From positions 1 to 37,521 of the forward strand of contig MHBC01000010.1 in assembly GCA_001804735.1 (NCBI GenBank): a stretch of 37,521 nucleotides of DNA, written 5' to 3'. The notes under the pieces are model-generated. The model saw nothing but the letters and a program-made list of their open reading frames with translations, did not search any database and was not told where the DNA came from. Numbering within the stretch: position 1 is the stretch's first letter; the number at the start of each line of letters is the position of its first letter. The position numbers and the translations under genes were made by a program. Of the stretch, positions 24,786 to 34,334 are shown one piece after another. Origin of the DNA: Legionellales bacterium RIFCSPHIGHO2_12_FULL_37_14. GTDB taxonomy: Bacteria; Pseudomonadota; Gammaproteobacteria; Legionellales; Legionellaceae.

Positions 24786-26407
24786 TAGTCATCTCGCCAA
24801 GATAAAATTTCTGGTGGAGTTGTGAAGCTATGGTAAGGAGGCGGCGAAGGTAGTATCCATTCAAGACCGTGTGCACCTTCCCATACTTTAGCTTTAACTT
24901 TCTCCCCGCCACGAATAGTTTTAATTACGTTGTATAAAAAGATAAGCTGGGCAAAACCAAAAATAAATGCGCCAACTGTGGCAATTTGGTTAAAATTCGT
25001 AAACTGTAAAGCGTAATCAGGAATCCTGCGTGGCATACCCGCCAAACCTAAAAAATGCATGGGAAAAAAGGTAACATTAACTGAGATAACCGACAACCAA
25101 AAATGCCATTTACCTAAGCGCTCGTTATACATATGCCCAGTCCATTTAGGCAGCCAGTAATAAGTCGCTGCAAATAAAGAAAATACTACGCCTGGCACTA
25201 AAACATAGTGAAAGTGACCCACGACAAAATAAGTATCTTGATATTGAAAATCTGCTGGAACTAATGCCAACATAAGACCAGTAAAACCACCTATAGTAAA
25301 TAAAAACACAAAAGCAACAGCAAATAACATTGGGGTTTCAAAGGTCATAGATCCTTTAAACATGGTACTAACCCAGTTGAAAACTTTAATTCCGGTAGGG
25401 ACAGCAATTAGCATAGTGGTATACATAAAAAATAACTCGGCAGCAAGCGGCACCCCACTCGTAAACATATGGTGCACCCACACAATAAAAGACAGAAATG
25501 CAATCGCGGCTGTTGCGTAAACCATAAAATTATAACCAAATAAAGGTTTACGGCTAAAGGTAGGGATAACTTCAGAAATAACTCCAAAGGCTGGCAAAAC
25601 TAAAACATAAACTTCAGGATGCCCAAAAAACCAAAATATGTGTTGAAAAAGAATTGGATCGCCCCCGCCTGCTGCTTCAAAAAAACTGGTCCCAAAATGC
25701 CTGTCTGCAAGCATCATAGTAACTGCGCCTGCTAAAACTGGCATTATGGCAATCAATAAAAATGCCGTAATTAGCCAAGTCCAAACAAACAATGGCATTT
25801 TCATCATTGTCATACCTTTAGCACGTAAGTTTAAAATGGTCGCAATAATATTAATCGAACCCATAATAGACGATAGCCCAAGCATATGAACGGAAAAAAT
25901 CATAAAATCAGTGCTAGGTGGCGCATACTTAGTTGATAATGGCGCGTACATTGTCCAGCCAAAGTTAGGCCCGCCGCCTGCATGAAACATAGTTGAGAAT
26001 AATAAGGTAAAAGCAAAAGGTAAAATCCAAAAACTCCAATTATTTAAGCGCGGCAAAGCCATATCAGGTGCGCCTATCATCATAGGAATTTGCCAATTCG
26101 CCATACCGGTAAAAGCCGGCATAATAACGCCAAACAACATAATAAGCCCATGCATGGTAGTCATTTGGTTAAAGAAATTAGGATCAACAAAGCGGTGCCC
26201 AGGCTCAAAAAGCTCAGCGCGAATTATTAGAGCCATGGCTCCAGCAACAAAAAAGCTTACTAAGGCAATTAATAAATATAAGGTGCCGATGTCTTTATGG
26301 TTAGTGGTAAAAACCCAGCGTTTAATAAAACCAAGTATCCCTTTACCTTGTTCTGGTCCATGAGATTCATCATGGTGAGTTTCTTCATGCACAAGCACCT
26401 GGCTCAT
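24785..26407 (-). CDS. ctaD: Cytochrome c oxidase subunit I
   Basis: The catalytic subunit of the heme-copper oxidase, holding heme a, heme a3 and CuB, which reduces oxygen to water and pumps protons. In the 540-residue protein the heme a ligands are His86 (TMHGLIM) and His400 (VGHFHYV), His398 binds heme a3, and CuB is held by His263 (GHPEVY), His312 and His313. Tyr267 forms the His-Tyr link. This HPEVY motif places it in the A family. It has 12 membrane helices. Its ATG overlaps the ctaC stop by 4 bp. Nothing unusual apart from the close coupling. Confidence 0.97.
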   Translation of the reverse strand: MSQVLVHEETHHDESHGPEQGKGILGFIKRWVFTTNHKDIGTLYLLIALVSFFVAGAMALIIRAELFEPGHRFVDPNFFNQMTTMHGLIMLFGVIMPAFTGMANWQIPMMIGAPDMALPRLNNWSFWILPFAFTLLFSTMFHAGGGPNFGWTMYAPLSTKYAPPSTDFMIFSVHMLGLSSIMGSINIIATILNLRAKGMTMMKMPLFVWTWLITAFLLIAIMPVLAGAVTMMLADRHFGTSFFEAAGGGDPILFQHIFWFFGHPEVYVLVLPAFGVISEVIPTFSRKPLFGYNFMVYATAAIAFLSFIVWVHHMFTSGVPLAAELFFMYTTMLIAVPTGIKVFNWVSTMFKGSMTFETPMLFAVAFVFLFTIGGFTGLMLALVPADFQYQDTYFVVGHFHYVLVPGVVFSLFAATYYWLPKWTGHMYNERLGKWHFWLSVISVNVTFFPMHFLGLAGMPRRIPDYALQFTNFNQIATVGAFIFGFAQLIFLYNVIKTIRGGEKVKAKVWEGAHGLEWILPSPPPYHSFTTPPEILSWRDD

Positions 26408-27594
26408 TTTAACCTCCCGGCATTTACTTTATTAACTATCTTTGGCGGAATTAAATTCAGCTCGCGCACTTTAGCAACTTCGCTAGCCTGTACTATATCA
26501 TTAGTATTGTTATCCCAAGCATTACGCTCATAAGTTACAATTGCGGCAATTTCTTTATCTGTAAGTTGCGCATGATAGCCATCCATAGCAGAGCCAGAGA
26601 CGCCATGTAAAATTATACTAATATGCCTTGAAATTGGTTTACCTATCGAAACAGAGCTACCTTTTAAAGCAGGATACAATGGCGGGATACCCTCACCATG
26701 TATTTGATGACATGAAGCACAAAGTTCACGATATTTTTTCTTTCCCAACTCCATAAGTTCATTTCTAGTTAAAATAACTTGCGCTGCTGGTTCTTTTTGC
26801 GTTATTACATATTTATCTTCTACTTTTGCTTGAGCCGTTACCCATTTATCAAAGTCTTCTTGACTTACAGCTTCAACCACAATCGGCATAAATCCATGGT
26901 TTATCCCGCATAGCTCAGCGCACTGCCCCCTATAAGTACCTGGCTTTTCTATCCAAGTCCAGGCTTCATACATATAGCCAGGAATAGCATCTCGCTTAAT
27001 ACCAAGCTCCGGCACCCACCAAGAATGGACGACGTCTTGCGAAGTTACTAAAAACCTAATTTTCTTTAAAACGGGTAAAACTAGTGGTTTATCAACTTCT
27101 AATAAATACCATTGCCCTTTAGGCTTATGGTTTTCAATTTGGGCAAAAGGGGTTGCTAAAATACTATAAAACTGAATACCCTCATTTAAATACTGATATT
27201 GCCACTTCCACTGTGAGCCAGTAACTTTAATGGTTACATCAGAGTCATTGGTATTATGCATATCAATTAACACTCTGGTTGCAGGAAAAGCGAGGCCCAC
27301 CAATATCAAAAAAGGAATAATTGACCATACGATTTCAAGGCGTAAATTATCGTGAAAATTGGCTGCTACATATCCTTTGGATTTACGGTGGTGAATAATG
27401 GAGTAAATCATTACCCCAAAAACAAGAACCCCAATAACAGCGCATATATATATCGCAATCATGTGTAAGTCATACATTTCATGGCTAATAGGCGATACCC
27501 CTTTATACATATTCATTTGCCAAGGAGATGCATCTGCATAAAGCCTAATAGACAATGTAATTAGGGAAAAAATTCCTAGTATATATTTCACCAT
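26404..27594 (-). CDS. ctaC: Cytochrome c oxidase subunit II with fused cytochrome c domain
   Basis: Subunit II takes electrons from cytochrome c through the CuA centre. The 396-residue protein has a signal peptide, two membrane helices (about 45-65 and 90-108), and a cupredoxin domain with the CuA ligands His190, Cys225, Cys229, His233 and Met236 (QCAELCGINHGFM). Unlike ordinary subunit II, it continues into a C-terminal cytochrome c domain with CASCH (292-296), making a caa3-like oxidase that carries its own cytochrome c. Its ATG overlaps the stop of the preceding multiheme cytochrome gene by 7 bp, so the two are translationally coupled. Confidence 0.95.
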   Translation of the reverse strand: MVKYILGIFSLITLSIRLYADASPWQMNMYKGVSPISHEMYDLHMIAIYICAVIGVLVFGVMIYSIIHHRKSKGYVAANFHDNLRLEIVWSIIPFLILVGLAFPATRVLIDMHNTNDSDVTIKVTGSQWKWQYQYLNEGIQFYSILATPFAQIENHKPKGQWYLLEVDKPLVLPVLKKIRFLVTSQDVVHSWWVPELGIKRDAIPGYMYEAWTWIEKPGTYRGQCAELCGINHGFMPIVVEAVSQEDFDKWVTAQAKVEDKYVITQKEPAAQVILTRNELMELGKKKYRELCASCHQIHGEGIPPLYPALKGSSVSIGKPISRHISIILHGVSGSAMDGYHAQLTDKEIAAIVTYERNAWDNNTNDIVQASEVAKVRELNLIPPKIVNKVNAGRLK

Positions 27595-29138
27595 AGTGAG
27601 TAATTACCTGTAGTCGTTGACTGGCTTAAGATATATTTAATTGCTTCTAATATTTCATCTGACGAGCACTCCGCACACCCGCCATTTTGGGGGTGCACCC
27701 TACTATGCATAGTGTTAGCAAACAATACATCAACATTTTGCTTGACCAATGCATCCCACTTTTCCTTGTCACCTATTCGTGGCGCACCTTCTTTACCAGA
27801 ATTATGGCAAAGGGCACAACTATCAAAGTATACTTCTTTACCAGTCGAGGGGAATGCTCGTTTGCCACCTTTTTTAAGGTTATCCCATTGCGAGCGAGTT
27901 AAGGAGTTGTTTAATAAATAATCTACTGCAGAGATTAAATCGTTATCTGAACAAGTAACACAAGCACCCTTTACTGGCATGCTGTTATAGCCATTTATGG
28001 TGTGTCTATATAAACCACTAAGACCGCTAGATTTTAGACGCAAATACCAATTTGCGCTATCTCCATTACGGGGCGCGCTCATTTTGCCTTCCTGATGGCA
28101 GATTTCACAGACTTTATAATACACTGCTTTGCCGCGCTGAATTGAAGGCTTAGCTTCTGAAGGGGAAAAAGCTAAAGGTTCGGTACTAATAACTGTCTTA
28201 AGAAAGGTTGCTATGGCCAAGCGATCTTCTGGGGTCATATGCTGTAGACTATTGTGGTTTACTTCCGCCATTGGTCCAACTACTGGACCTGCTTCATTAA
28301 TTAATTCATGAGTTGAGAAAACATCGGCCACATCTTGGTGGGTTGCTGAGATTAAGCCGTATTTAGTAATATTAGGCGCCCAATATCCATCAACAAAGCT
28401 GCCAGTTAAATAGTAGCGCCTTTTAGGAGATCCAAAGATGGTTAAAGGCGTATGACACATGCCACAATGTCCAAGGCCTTCTACAATATAACGCCCTCTA
28501 TTCCATTCGTTGTTTTGCTCTGGGTTATATTTAAACTGTTTAGCATGTGGAAAGAAAAATAATATATTCCATCCCCACAAAGAAAAACGCGCTCCTGGCA
28601 TATTAAATGGAAAAGGCAAAGATTTATTTTTTTGTTTAACTGGCGGTATGTGCATAAAATAGGTATATAAAGCTTTAGCATCTTCGTCAGTAATCTTGGA
28701 AAAATATATGTAGGGAAAAACTGGGAAATAATTATGCCCTTTAGGATCGCGGCCCTTTTTAAGGGCGCGAATAAAGTCTTCTTCGGTCCATTTGCCTATC
28801 CCAGTTTCTTTGTCGGGAGTTATGTTTGGTGAGTAAAAAGTTCCAAAGGGGGTCGCTAGAGGTAACCCTCCTGCATATGGCGCTGTACCCTCTTTAACAT
28901 TCGTATGGCAAGCAATGCAGTCGCCCATTTTAGCAAGGTATTCCCCACGCTCTATTAAAGCATCTGTGACTTTATCTTGGGTGGGTTTAATCTCTGGGTA
29001 GGGCGGATAAAATCCATCTATTAGAAGATCTTTTTTATGGTGTGTAAGAGCTTCTTCGGCGAATGCTTGAGTAAGGAATATTCCTAAACTAGCTGCAATT
29101 AGAAAATAAGCTCTAAAACGCCAAAAAAAGGCCACCAC
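27588..29138 (-). CDS. Tetraheme c-type cytochrome of the oxidase operon
   Basis: This 516-residue exported protein (signal peptide about 1-27, ending QAFA) holds four heme c motifs: CIACH (74-78), CGMCH (225-229), CEICH (344-348) and CALCH (441-445). The first two domains resemble the cytochrome subunit of membrane alcohol/gluconate dehydrogenases (GGLPLATPFGTFYSPNITPD). The last two are cytochrome c5-like, each with the extra cysteine pair typical of c5 (CVTCSD at 393-398, CAECSS at 488-493). It is the first gene of the oxidase operon and coupled to ctaC, so it probably feeds electrons to the oxidase. It starts at a GTG behind a good AAGGAG site. No partner dehydrogenase subunit is present. 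Confidence 0.88.
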   Translation of the reverse strand: MVAFFWRFRAYFLIAASLGIFLTQAFAEEALTHHKKDLLIDGFYPPYPEIKPTQDKVTDALIERGEYLAKMGDCIACHTNVKEGTAPYAGGLPLATPFGTFYSPNITPDKETGIGKWTEEDFIRALKKGRDPKGHNYFPVFPYIYFSKITDEDAKALYTYFMHIPPVKQKNKSLPFPFNMPGARFSLWGWNILFFFPHAKQFKYNPEQNNEWNRGRYIVEGLGHCGMCHTPLTIFGSPKRRYYLTGSFVDGYWAPNITKYGLISATHQDVADVFSTHELINEAGPVVGPMAEVNHNSLQHMTPEDRLAIATFLKTVISTEPLAFSPSEAKPSIQRGKAVYYKVCEICHQEGKMSAPRNGDSANWYLRLKSSGLSGLYRHTINGYNSMPVKGACVTCSDNDLISAVDYLLNNSLTRSQWDNLKKGGKRAFPSTGKEVYFDSCALCHNSGKEGAPRIGDKEKWDALVKQNVDVLFANTMHSRVHPQNGGCAECSSDEILEAIKYILSQSTTTGNYSLW

Positions 29139-29248
29139 GCCTTCTCCTTATATTAAGTTTTGGATAGAGAAGTAAAACTGGCGGCCATTTTAGCTTTCTT
29201 AAGTAGGGGATGCAAGAAGTTGCTTGTGTCATGCCCATAGAGGAGTAG

Positions 29249-29266
29249 GTTGGGCCTTGGCCCAAC
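29249..29266. repeat. Short perfect palindrome (GTTGGGCC/GGCCCAAC)
   Basis: GTTGGGCC and GGCCCAAC are separated by only two bases in the gap between pagP and the cytochrome gene. The unit is GC-rich compared with its surroundings and resembles interspersed hairpin repeats. It lies 18 bp beyond the pagP stop, but no T-tract follows, so a terminator role is doubtful. Confidence 0.5.
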
Positions 29267-29284
29267 ATAAGAGATGGTTGATTT

Positions 29285-29887
29285 TTAAGTTAATGTCAGC
29301 TTGCCAAACATGAATAATATGTTGCCTGCATTAGTATTACCAGGAACATAGGTTGCGTATAAGCTTATTCGCCAAATTCCTACAGAAACCATAGGAAGTG
29401 GAATGCCAATAAAAGGGATGCCGTAAAAAATATCTTTTCTCTCGGTCGCAAACCAGGTAAATCCTCCTCCTAAGTTAAGCGTTTTGGGCAAATGCAACAT
29501 TTTTAAAAATCCATAGCCAACTACAGGCTGAAAATTATAATGCGAGTCGGAAAATCCAATAGCATATAAAGCATGCCAATCGCCATCTTCATCATAAAAA
29601 CCCCTACCTAAACCTCCTCCTTCTGCAAACTCGTTCCACTGTGCTCTCTGTATTCTTGCGCTGCCATAAGTAAAGCGGTTATGCCAAGCGTAACCTGTAA
29701 CATATAAATCGGTTGTGCCGTCATACCATATTTGATGCAATCTATGTTGCACTTTATCCATGAAGGTAGGTTTACTATCATTTTTAAAGCCCGCGCTAAC
29801 CCAAGGAGTAGTTGGTTGATTTGGCGTGGCAAAAGAATTTGCGACGATAAGGAAAAAAAATGCCAACCAGAGTGGAATTTTCTTCAT
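29285..29887 (-). CDS. pagP: Lipid A palmitoyltransferase PagP
   Basis: PagP is an outer-membrane beta-barrel that moves a palmitate from phospholipid to lipid A, which helps resist cationic antimicrobial peptides; the Legionella homologue is Rcp. The 200-residue protein has a signal peptide (about 1-20, ending NSFA), the N-terminal amphipathic helix, and the strand IWYDGTTDLYVTGYAWHNRF with catalytic His69. DSHYNF follows with Asp114 and Ser115, matching E. coli His33, Asp76 and Ser77. I start at the ATG at 29887 because a TTG five codons upstream would only lengthen the leader. No regulatory site is clear. It follows dcd by 75 bp. Confidence 0.92.
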   Translation of the reverse strand: MKKIPLWLAFFFLIVANSFATPNQPTTPWVSAGFKNDSKPTFMDKVQHRLHQIWYDGTTDLYVTGYAWHNRFTYGSARIQRAQWNEFAEGGGLGRGFYDEDGDWHALYAIGFSDSHYNFQPVVGYGFLKMLHLPKTLNLGGGFTWFATERKDIFYGIPFIGIPLPMVSVGIWRISLYATYVPGNTNAGNILFMFGKLTLT

Positions 29888-29962
29888 GTTAAGCGCCAGC
29901 AAATTAATAGTGAATATTAAAAAACTATCCTATTATCACAACTAGTACAACCTCTGTACATG

Positions 29963-30535
29963 CTAGGCAACAGGTAAAGTAACCCCGCGTTGACCTTGAT
30001 ATTTACCATTTCTATCAAGGTAAGACACGGTACAAGCTTCATCAGACTCTAAAAATAATAGTTGTGCAACCCCTTCAAAAGCATAAATTTTCGCGGGCAA
30101 AGGAGTAGTATTTGAAAACTCTAAAGTTACATTCCCTTCCCACTCAGGCTCAAGCGGAGTCACATTGACAATTATCCCGCATCTTGCATACGTTGACTTA
30201 CCTAAACAAATAACTATAACGCTCCTTGGAATACGAAAGTACTCGACAGTTCTTGCAAGCGCAAAAGAATTAGGCGGGATTATGCAGACATCTGCTTTCA
30301 CATCCACAAAACTTGAGGAGTCAAAGGATTTTGGATCAACAATTGCGGAGTTAATATTGGTAAAAACCTTAAACTCATCCGCACACCTTACATCATACCC
30401 ATAGCTCGACAAACCATAAGATATTCCTCTTCCCTCTCCTTTTGCCGCTTGTTTATTTTGCTGCGCTTCAAATGGAGTAATCATTCCATAATCTTGCGCC
30501 ATTTTTGCAATCCATTTATCTGACTTTACTGGCAT
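29963..30535 (-). CDS. dcd: dCTP deaminase
   Basis: Dcd deaminates dCTP to dUTP, the main route to dTMP in many gammaproteobacteria. The 190-residue protein carries the trimeric dUTPase-like fold with [12 protein letters not shown], the phosphate-binding segment GKSTYARCG (112-120) and the catalytic glutamate Glu139 in NVTLEFSN. The C-terminal tail [11 protein letters not shown] closes over the active site. The length agrees with the family. It starts 14 bp after the LbtU-like gene, behind an AAGGATA ribosome site, so it is probably co-transcribed with it. Confidence 0.94.
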   Translation of the reverse strand: MPVKSDKWIAKMAQDYGMITPFEAQQNKQAAKGEGRGISYGLSSYGYDVRCADEFKVFTNINSAIVDPKSFDSSSFVDVKADVCIIPPNSFALARTVEYFRIPRSVIVICLGKSTYARCGIIVNVTPLEPEWEGNVTLEFSNTTPLPAKIYAFEGVAQLLFLESDEACTVSYLDRNGKYQGQRGVTLPVA

Positions 30536-30549
30536 GGTTATATCCTTAA

Positions 30550-32049
30550 TTAGAAAAATACCCCTAGTTGTAATAATACTGTATCAGCGCCGCCTCCTGT
30601 GCCTATACTATTTGCATTAGGTGGGAAAAGCGGTGCGTTGGCTCCGTTTGCATATTGCGAAGTGCCATAATCAAAATCGTGCCGGTATTCTAAACTCTCC
30701 AGAGTATCTTTCCAAATGGAAATATTATATACCGCATTTACCCTTTGCTGCGGAATATTTAATGCTAAAGATTCAGTCGACCATTGATACCCAACTGATA
30801 AAGTAGCCGGCTTATCGAATGACCTAAAAGTTAACCCTGCTTCAACTTGCCCTGCTTGAGGTAAAGCGCCTACCCCATTGTAACTTAAGTCTTGAGTGCG
30901 AAAGCGGCCAATAGCACTTACCCACTCAGCGGTTAAACTGTAACGCCCAAAGCTAACGTTACCATGTACATCCACTGCAGGAATCTTTTTAACATTTTCT
31001 GAGCCATTCGTTAAAGAACCGAAGCCGCCAAAAGTTGTGTTAGGCATAGCTGCGGTATACTGCATACCATAGGCATTGTTCATGGAAGAAATAAAGCTGG
31101 CACCAATTTCTCCACTGCCTTTTAAAATTGAAAAAATATACGCTGCATTAAAACCACCAACTGCATTAGAGCCTAAGGTTGTATCTGCGCTAAATATGTA
31201 AGCCGCAAACAGCGGTCCTATTTTTTCTTCTGATTTATATCCTACGATTAAAGGCCTTGCTAAAGTACGCGATATAACTGTGGGTAAAGTAGGGCTTACC
31301 ATTGAGGTACTATAGCGACCAAAAGGTACATAGATTTGACCTGCAGTAAGGTATAAAGGCGATTTATCCGGATTGCCAAAGTTTACAAAGCCCATATTTA
31401 AACTTAGGCCTGATTTAGCAACGCGCTGCACACCCACTCCAGGAGAAGCTGAATTATAGGCAATTGCCATATAAGCTTCGACTGATTTATTGGCAATTGC
31501 CGCAATATCTAATTCATCCGCACCTAAATCTATATTATTGGTTAATTGATTAAAATAATTGCTTCCTGCTGATAATACTGGAATAACTTTACCACTGACC
31601 GCAATAACTGGGACATCAGGTGGAACATAGCCTACAGCTCTATATGCCTTATAAAGGTTACGCCTTTGTTCCATTAAGCGAATATCACGGTTAATACTTG
31701 AGATGTTAACTATATAGTCAGATCCATCGAAAGCAGGACGCGCACCAAGGTAGGGCGAGCTAATGACTGGCGTACCTGCTATATAGGTAACCACCTGATG
31801 ATCCGCTATTAAAGCAGTGGGATAAAATTCTAATGGTCCTGGATGTTTGTTAGGTAGCTTCACATAAACTTTACTTACGTGAAAATTTTTATGTTTATGC
31901 TTGCTATGTTTTTTGGGTTTTTTATGCCCGCTATGCGAGTTGTGGTGTTTCTTAACTTCTAGCTCGTTATTTAATTTATCTGTCTTATCTGCCGCAATCG
32001 AGTTTACTGAAAAAGCAAACAGAAATAAAAAAATCCAAAAAAGGCGCAT
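30550..32049 (-). CDS. LbtU-like outer-membrane protein (DUF3573 family)
   Basis: This 499-residue protein resembles the Legionella LbtU family, 16-strand outer-membrane proteins of which LbtU takes up the siderophore legiobactin without a TonB box. It has a signal peptide ([20 protein letters not shown]) and then a His/Lys-rich stretch of about 30 residues with some ten histidines (about 33-58). The family region [20 protein letters not shown] and a repeated-strand barrel follow, ending in Phe-Phe. The ATG at 32049 has an AGGAG site at good spacing; an in-frame extension to 32175 is rejected. No Fur box is convincing. The substrate (siderophore, metal or other) is uncertain. Confidence 0.82.
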   Translation of the reverse strand: MRLFWIFLFLFAFSVNSIAADKTDKLNNELEVKKHHNSHSGHKKPKKHSKHKHKNFHVSKVYVKLPNKHPGPLEFYPTALIADHQVVTYIAGTPVISSPYLGARPAFDGSDYIVNISSINRDIRLMEQRRNLYKAYRAVGYVPPDVPVIAVSGKVIPVLSAGSNYFNQLTNNIDLGADELDIAAIANKSVEAYMAIAYNSASPGVGVQRVAKSGLSLNMGFVNFGNPDKSPLYLTAGQIYVPFGRYSTSMVSPTLPTVISRTLARPLIVGYKSEEKIGPLFAAYIFSADTTLGSNAVGGFNAAYIFSILKGSGEIGASFISSMNNAYGMQYTAAMPNTTFGGFGSLTNGSENVKKIPAVDVHGNVSFGRYSLTAEWVSAIGRFRTQDLSYNGVGALPQAGQVEAGLTFRSFDKPATLSVGYQWSTESLALNIPQQRVNAVYNISIWKDTLESLEYRHDFDYGTSQYANGANAPLFPPNANSIGTGGGADTVLLQLGVFF

Positions 32050-32223
32050 GATAACTCCTGAATAATCAAAGGAGCAAAATGATAATCCAAGAGACCTATT
32101 TTTATCGAGTATTTTATTAAAAAATTGTAAAAATAAAGTTTTTGCAAAAAATGTCGACAAAAGAGGAAACAACAAGCATATAGATGAAATTTAAAATAAC
32201 GTGCCAATTAAAAGGAGCAAATC

Positions 32224-32445
32224 ATGGCTTCAGCAAAAAAACTACAAGATTCATTTTTAAAAGAACTAGAAGCAACTCAATTACCGGTATCTGTGTTCTT
32301 GGTAAATGGAGTAAAGCTCCATGGGTTAATTGAGGCTTTTGATGACGAAGTCTTACTGCTAAAAGGATCACTAACTCAGATCGTGTATAAACACGCCATC
32401 TCAACAGTGGTACCTTCTAAAATGATTTCCATAGACGAAAAATAG
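32224..32445 (+). CDS. hfq: RNA chaperone Hfq
   Basis: Hfq is a hexameric Sm-like protein that pairs small RNAs with mRNAs. The 73-residue protein shows Sm1 ([20 protein letters not shown]) and Sm2 with KHAIST (the family's YKHAIS). Gln8-like (LQDSFL) and Asp-9 proximal-face positions are in place. It stops soon after the core, lacking the long disordered C-terminal tail of E. coli Hfq (102 residues). An AAAAGGAG ribosome site precedes the ATG. It diverges from the LbtU-like gene and converges on the APC permease with a strong hairpin between. It is not next to miaA or hflX. Confidence 0.96.
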   Translation: MASAKKLQDSFLKELEATQLPVSVFLVNGVKLHGLIEAFDDEVLLLKGSLTQIVYKHAISTVVPSKMISIDEK

Positions 32446-32459
32446 GTTTTCCAGTTTGC

Positions 32460-32497
32460 AATACCGCCTGCGTCACTTATGCCGCAGGCGGTATTTT
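32460..32497. terminator. Terminator between hfq and the permease gene
   Basis: AATACCGCCTGCG (32460-32472) and CGCAGGCGGTATT (32483-32495) form a perfect 13-bp stem with a 10-base loop, 15 bp after the hfq stop, followed by a short T run. The right arm lies inside the last codons of the convergent permease gene, so the hairpin probably serves both directions, with a stronger T-tract for hfq. Confidence 0.75.
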
Positions 32498-34020
32498 ACT
32501 GCCAAATAAAATATAACCATACTAAACAAGAAGATAACAATAAAATCATAACCAAAGGGAATTATATTTCTGCCGCCCCCAAATGATCCTAGATAAGATA
32601 TAGTAACTAAGCCACATAAATAGGGAATTAACCAAAACGCTGATTGTAATCCTAGAGACTTGGATTTCAATCTGTCATTAAGATAAGCAAAAATAAAAAA
32701 GAAAAATCCTATTACTAACGCAATGCTTAATTTAAAAATAGTATCCCATCCAGTCCAAAAACTTAGTAAGTTACAAAAATAAAATGCGGAAAAACTTAAT
32801 AAAGGCACTCCATAAAGACGAAATTTACGCTGTTTGTTAGGATACTCAAGCCGCATGGTATATAAAGCAATAGGCCCAATGGCATAGGAAACGACCATTC
32901 CCGAGACCAAAAAACTCACCATAGCCTGCCAGCCAGGTAAAGGCAAAAATAACAACATCCCCAAAACAAAATTGCAAAAAATAGCTGCAATCGGAAAATG
33001 CTGCTTATTTACATAAGATAGCCATTTAGGCATCGTGCCAATTTGACTCATAGCATAAAGAATACGCGCAGTTGAAGTAACGTAAACTAAACCTGCCCCC
33101 GCAGGAGAAACTGCAGCATCAAGGTAAAGTAGCTTCATGATAAAAACCAAACCTAACATAGCAGCAAGCCCTGCGAAGGGCCCAGCATCCCCTGTATAAC
33201 TTAAATACCTAAAGCCATGTCTAAGCTGGCTTTCATCCAACACTCCAAGAAAAGCTACCTGCAAGCCCAAATAAATAACTAAACATAATAAGACAGAGCC
33301 CACAATTGACAGCGGTATGCTATAAGACGATTGCTTCGCTTCGCCTGCAAGTTCAACACCATGTTTAAATCCGGTAAAAGCAAAAGCTATGCCTCCTGAA
33401 GCTAGCGCAGTTAATATTGCATGCCAGCCAGAAATTGAGGCCATTGTTGGAAAAAGATCGGCAAAGTTACCAAAAGAAAATTGCGTTTCGATAAATGCAA
33501 AAATAGTTAAAACAATTACTATTATTTTGAATAAAAATAATCCAAGGTTAAACCTTTCTAAACCTTTAAAACTTACAATATTAATAATGCAAAAACTTAG
33601 CATTAAGCCTGTAGCCCACATTAGACCTAAGGCAGTTAAGACCGGGGCTCCATGAACATTATGGACTAAGCTAGGAAAAAAAGTCGAGGCATATTGCAAA
33701 ATTGCCTGCACTTCAATAGGCGCCATAGTTAATGCCGATAACCACGCTGTCCAACTACCAACAAAACTTGTAAGCGTACCGTGGCTTAGCTGCGGAATTT
33801 GGGCGCTCCCTCCTGCTAAAGGAAACATCACCGCAAGCTCAGTAAAAGTTAAAGCAACGAGCGCGGTTGCAAGCCCGCCAATTAACCAAGCAATAAGACA
33901 AGCCGACCCTGCAATTTTTGCCGCATAAAGAGGAGCAAACAACCAAGCAGAGCCTATCATACCATTTAGACCAATGGTTAAAAGCATAATAGGCGAAAAT
34001 CTACGGGCTAATTTTAGCAT
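32473..34020 (-). CDS. APC-family amino-acid permease
   Basis: This 515-residue integral membrane protein has the APC fold, with about 12-14 hydrophobic helices. The first holds the unwound substrate-binding motif GLNGMIGSAWLFAP (about 18-31), and GFKHGVELAGEA (about 217-228) lies between later helices as in amino-acid/polyamine permeases. It likely imports or exchanges amino acids, but the specific substrate cannot be read from sequence. Amino-acid uptake is a key nutrient route for intracellular Legionellales. It stands alone on the minus strand and shares its 3' end with the hfq terminator hairpin. Confidence 0.88.
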   Translation of the reverse strand: MLKLARRFSPIMLLTIGLNGMIGSAWLFAPLYAAKIAGSACLIAWLIGGLATALVALTFTELAVMFPLAGGSAQIPQLSHGTLTSFVGSWTAWLSALTMAPIEVQAILQYASTFFPSLVHNVHGAPVLTALGLMWATGLMLSFCIINIVSFKGLERFNLGLFLFKIIVIVLTIFAFIETQFSFGNFADLFPTMASISGWHAILTALASGGIAFAFTGFKHGVELAGEAKQSSYSIPLSIVGSVLLCLVIYLGLQVAFLGVLDESQLRHGFRYLSYTGDAGPFAGLAAMLGLVFIMKLLYLDAAVSPAGAGLVYVTSTARILYAMSQIGTMPKWLSYVNKQHFPIAAIFCNFVLGMLLFLPLPGWQAMVSFLVSGMVVSYAIGPIALYTMRLEYPNKQRKFRLYGVPLLSFSAFYFCNLLSFWTGWDTIFKLSIALVIGFFFFIFAYLNDRLKSKSLGLQSAFWLIPYLCGLVTISYLGSFGGGRNIIPFGYDFIVIFLFSMVIFYLAVKYRLRHK

Positions 34021-34334
34021 GATGCGTATACCTTAAGGGAATGTGCTGCAATAATCAACTATGCTCCACCGCCTTCACTGTCTGCGATAAAGCCATCTTG
34101 GGAGGTTGCGATGTATAGGATTATTTGATTCATGAGTTTATTTTATCCCACAGACTAAGCAGGACTGATAAAATCAAATGAGTGCTCCCGCACGGCTATT
34201 TTAATTGTTTCGTGGTTAAAACTGACTAATGTTTATATTTTGGCCCGACAGCCGTGACCTCGAATAGAAGAGAGAGAGACTAGAGTGAGCTTTCATGGTA
34301 GAGTAATGCTATTCACGAGAAGATTGATAAAAAT
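34021..34334. other. Non-coding stretch between the permease and cyclase genes
   Basis: No reading frame longer than a few codons and no RNA gene is recognisable in these 314 bases. There is a weak 8-bp inverted repeat, ATTTTATC (34140-34147) with GATAAAAT (34167-34174), and a distant CACGGCT/AGCCGTG pair. It may be the decayed boundary between the core genes to the left and the accessory genes to the right. Confidence 0.5.

Noticed and set aside
29249-29266. Palindrome as the pagP terminator
   Set aside because: There is no T-tract on the minus strand after it; it fits an interspersed repeat better.
32050-32095. A Fur box upstream of the LbtU-like gene
   Set aside because: ATGATAATC is present, but only about 11 of 19 positions agree with the consensus and the second half is missing.
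34140-34174. 8-bp inverted repeat in the non-coding gap before the cyclase gene
   Set aside because: Arms are short and AT-rich with a 19-base spacer, expected by chance in DNA of this composition.
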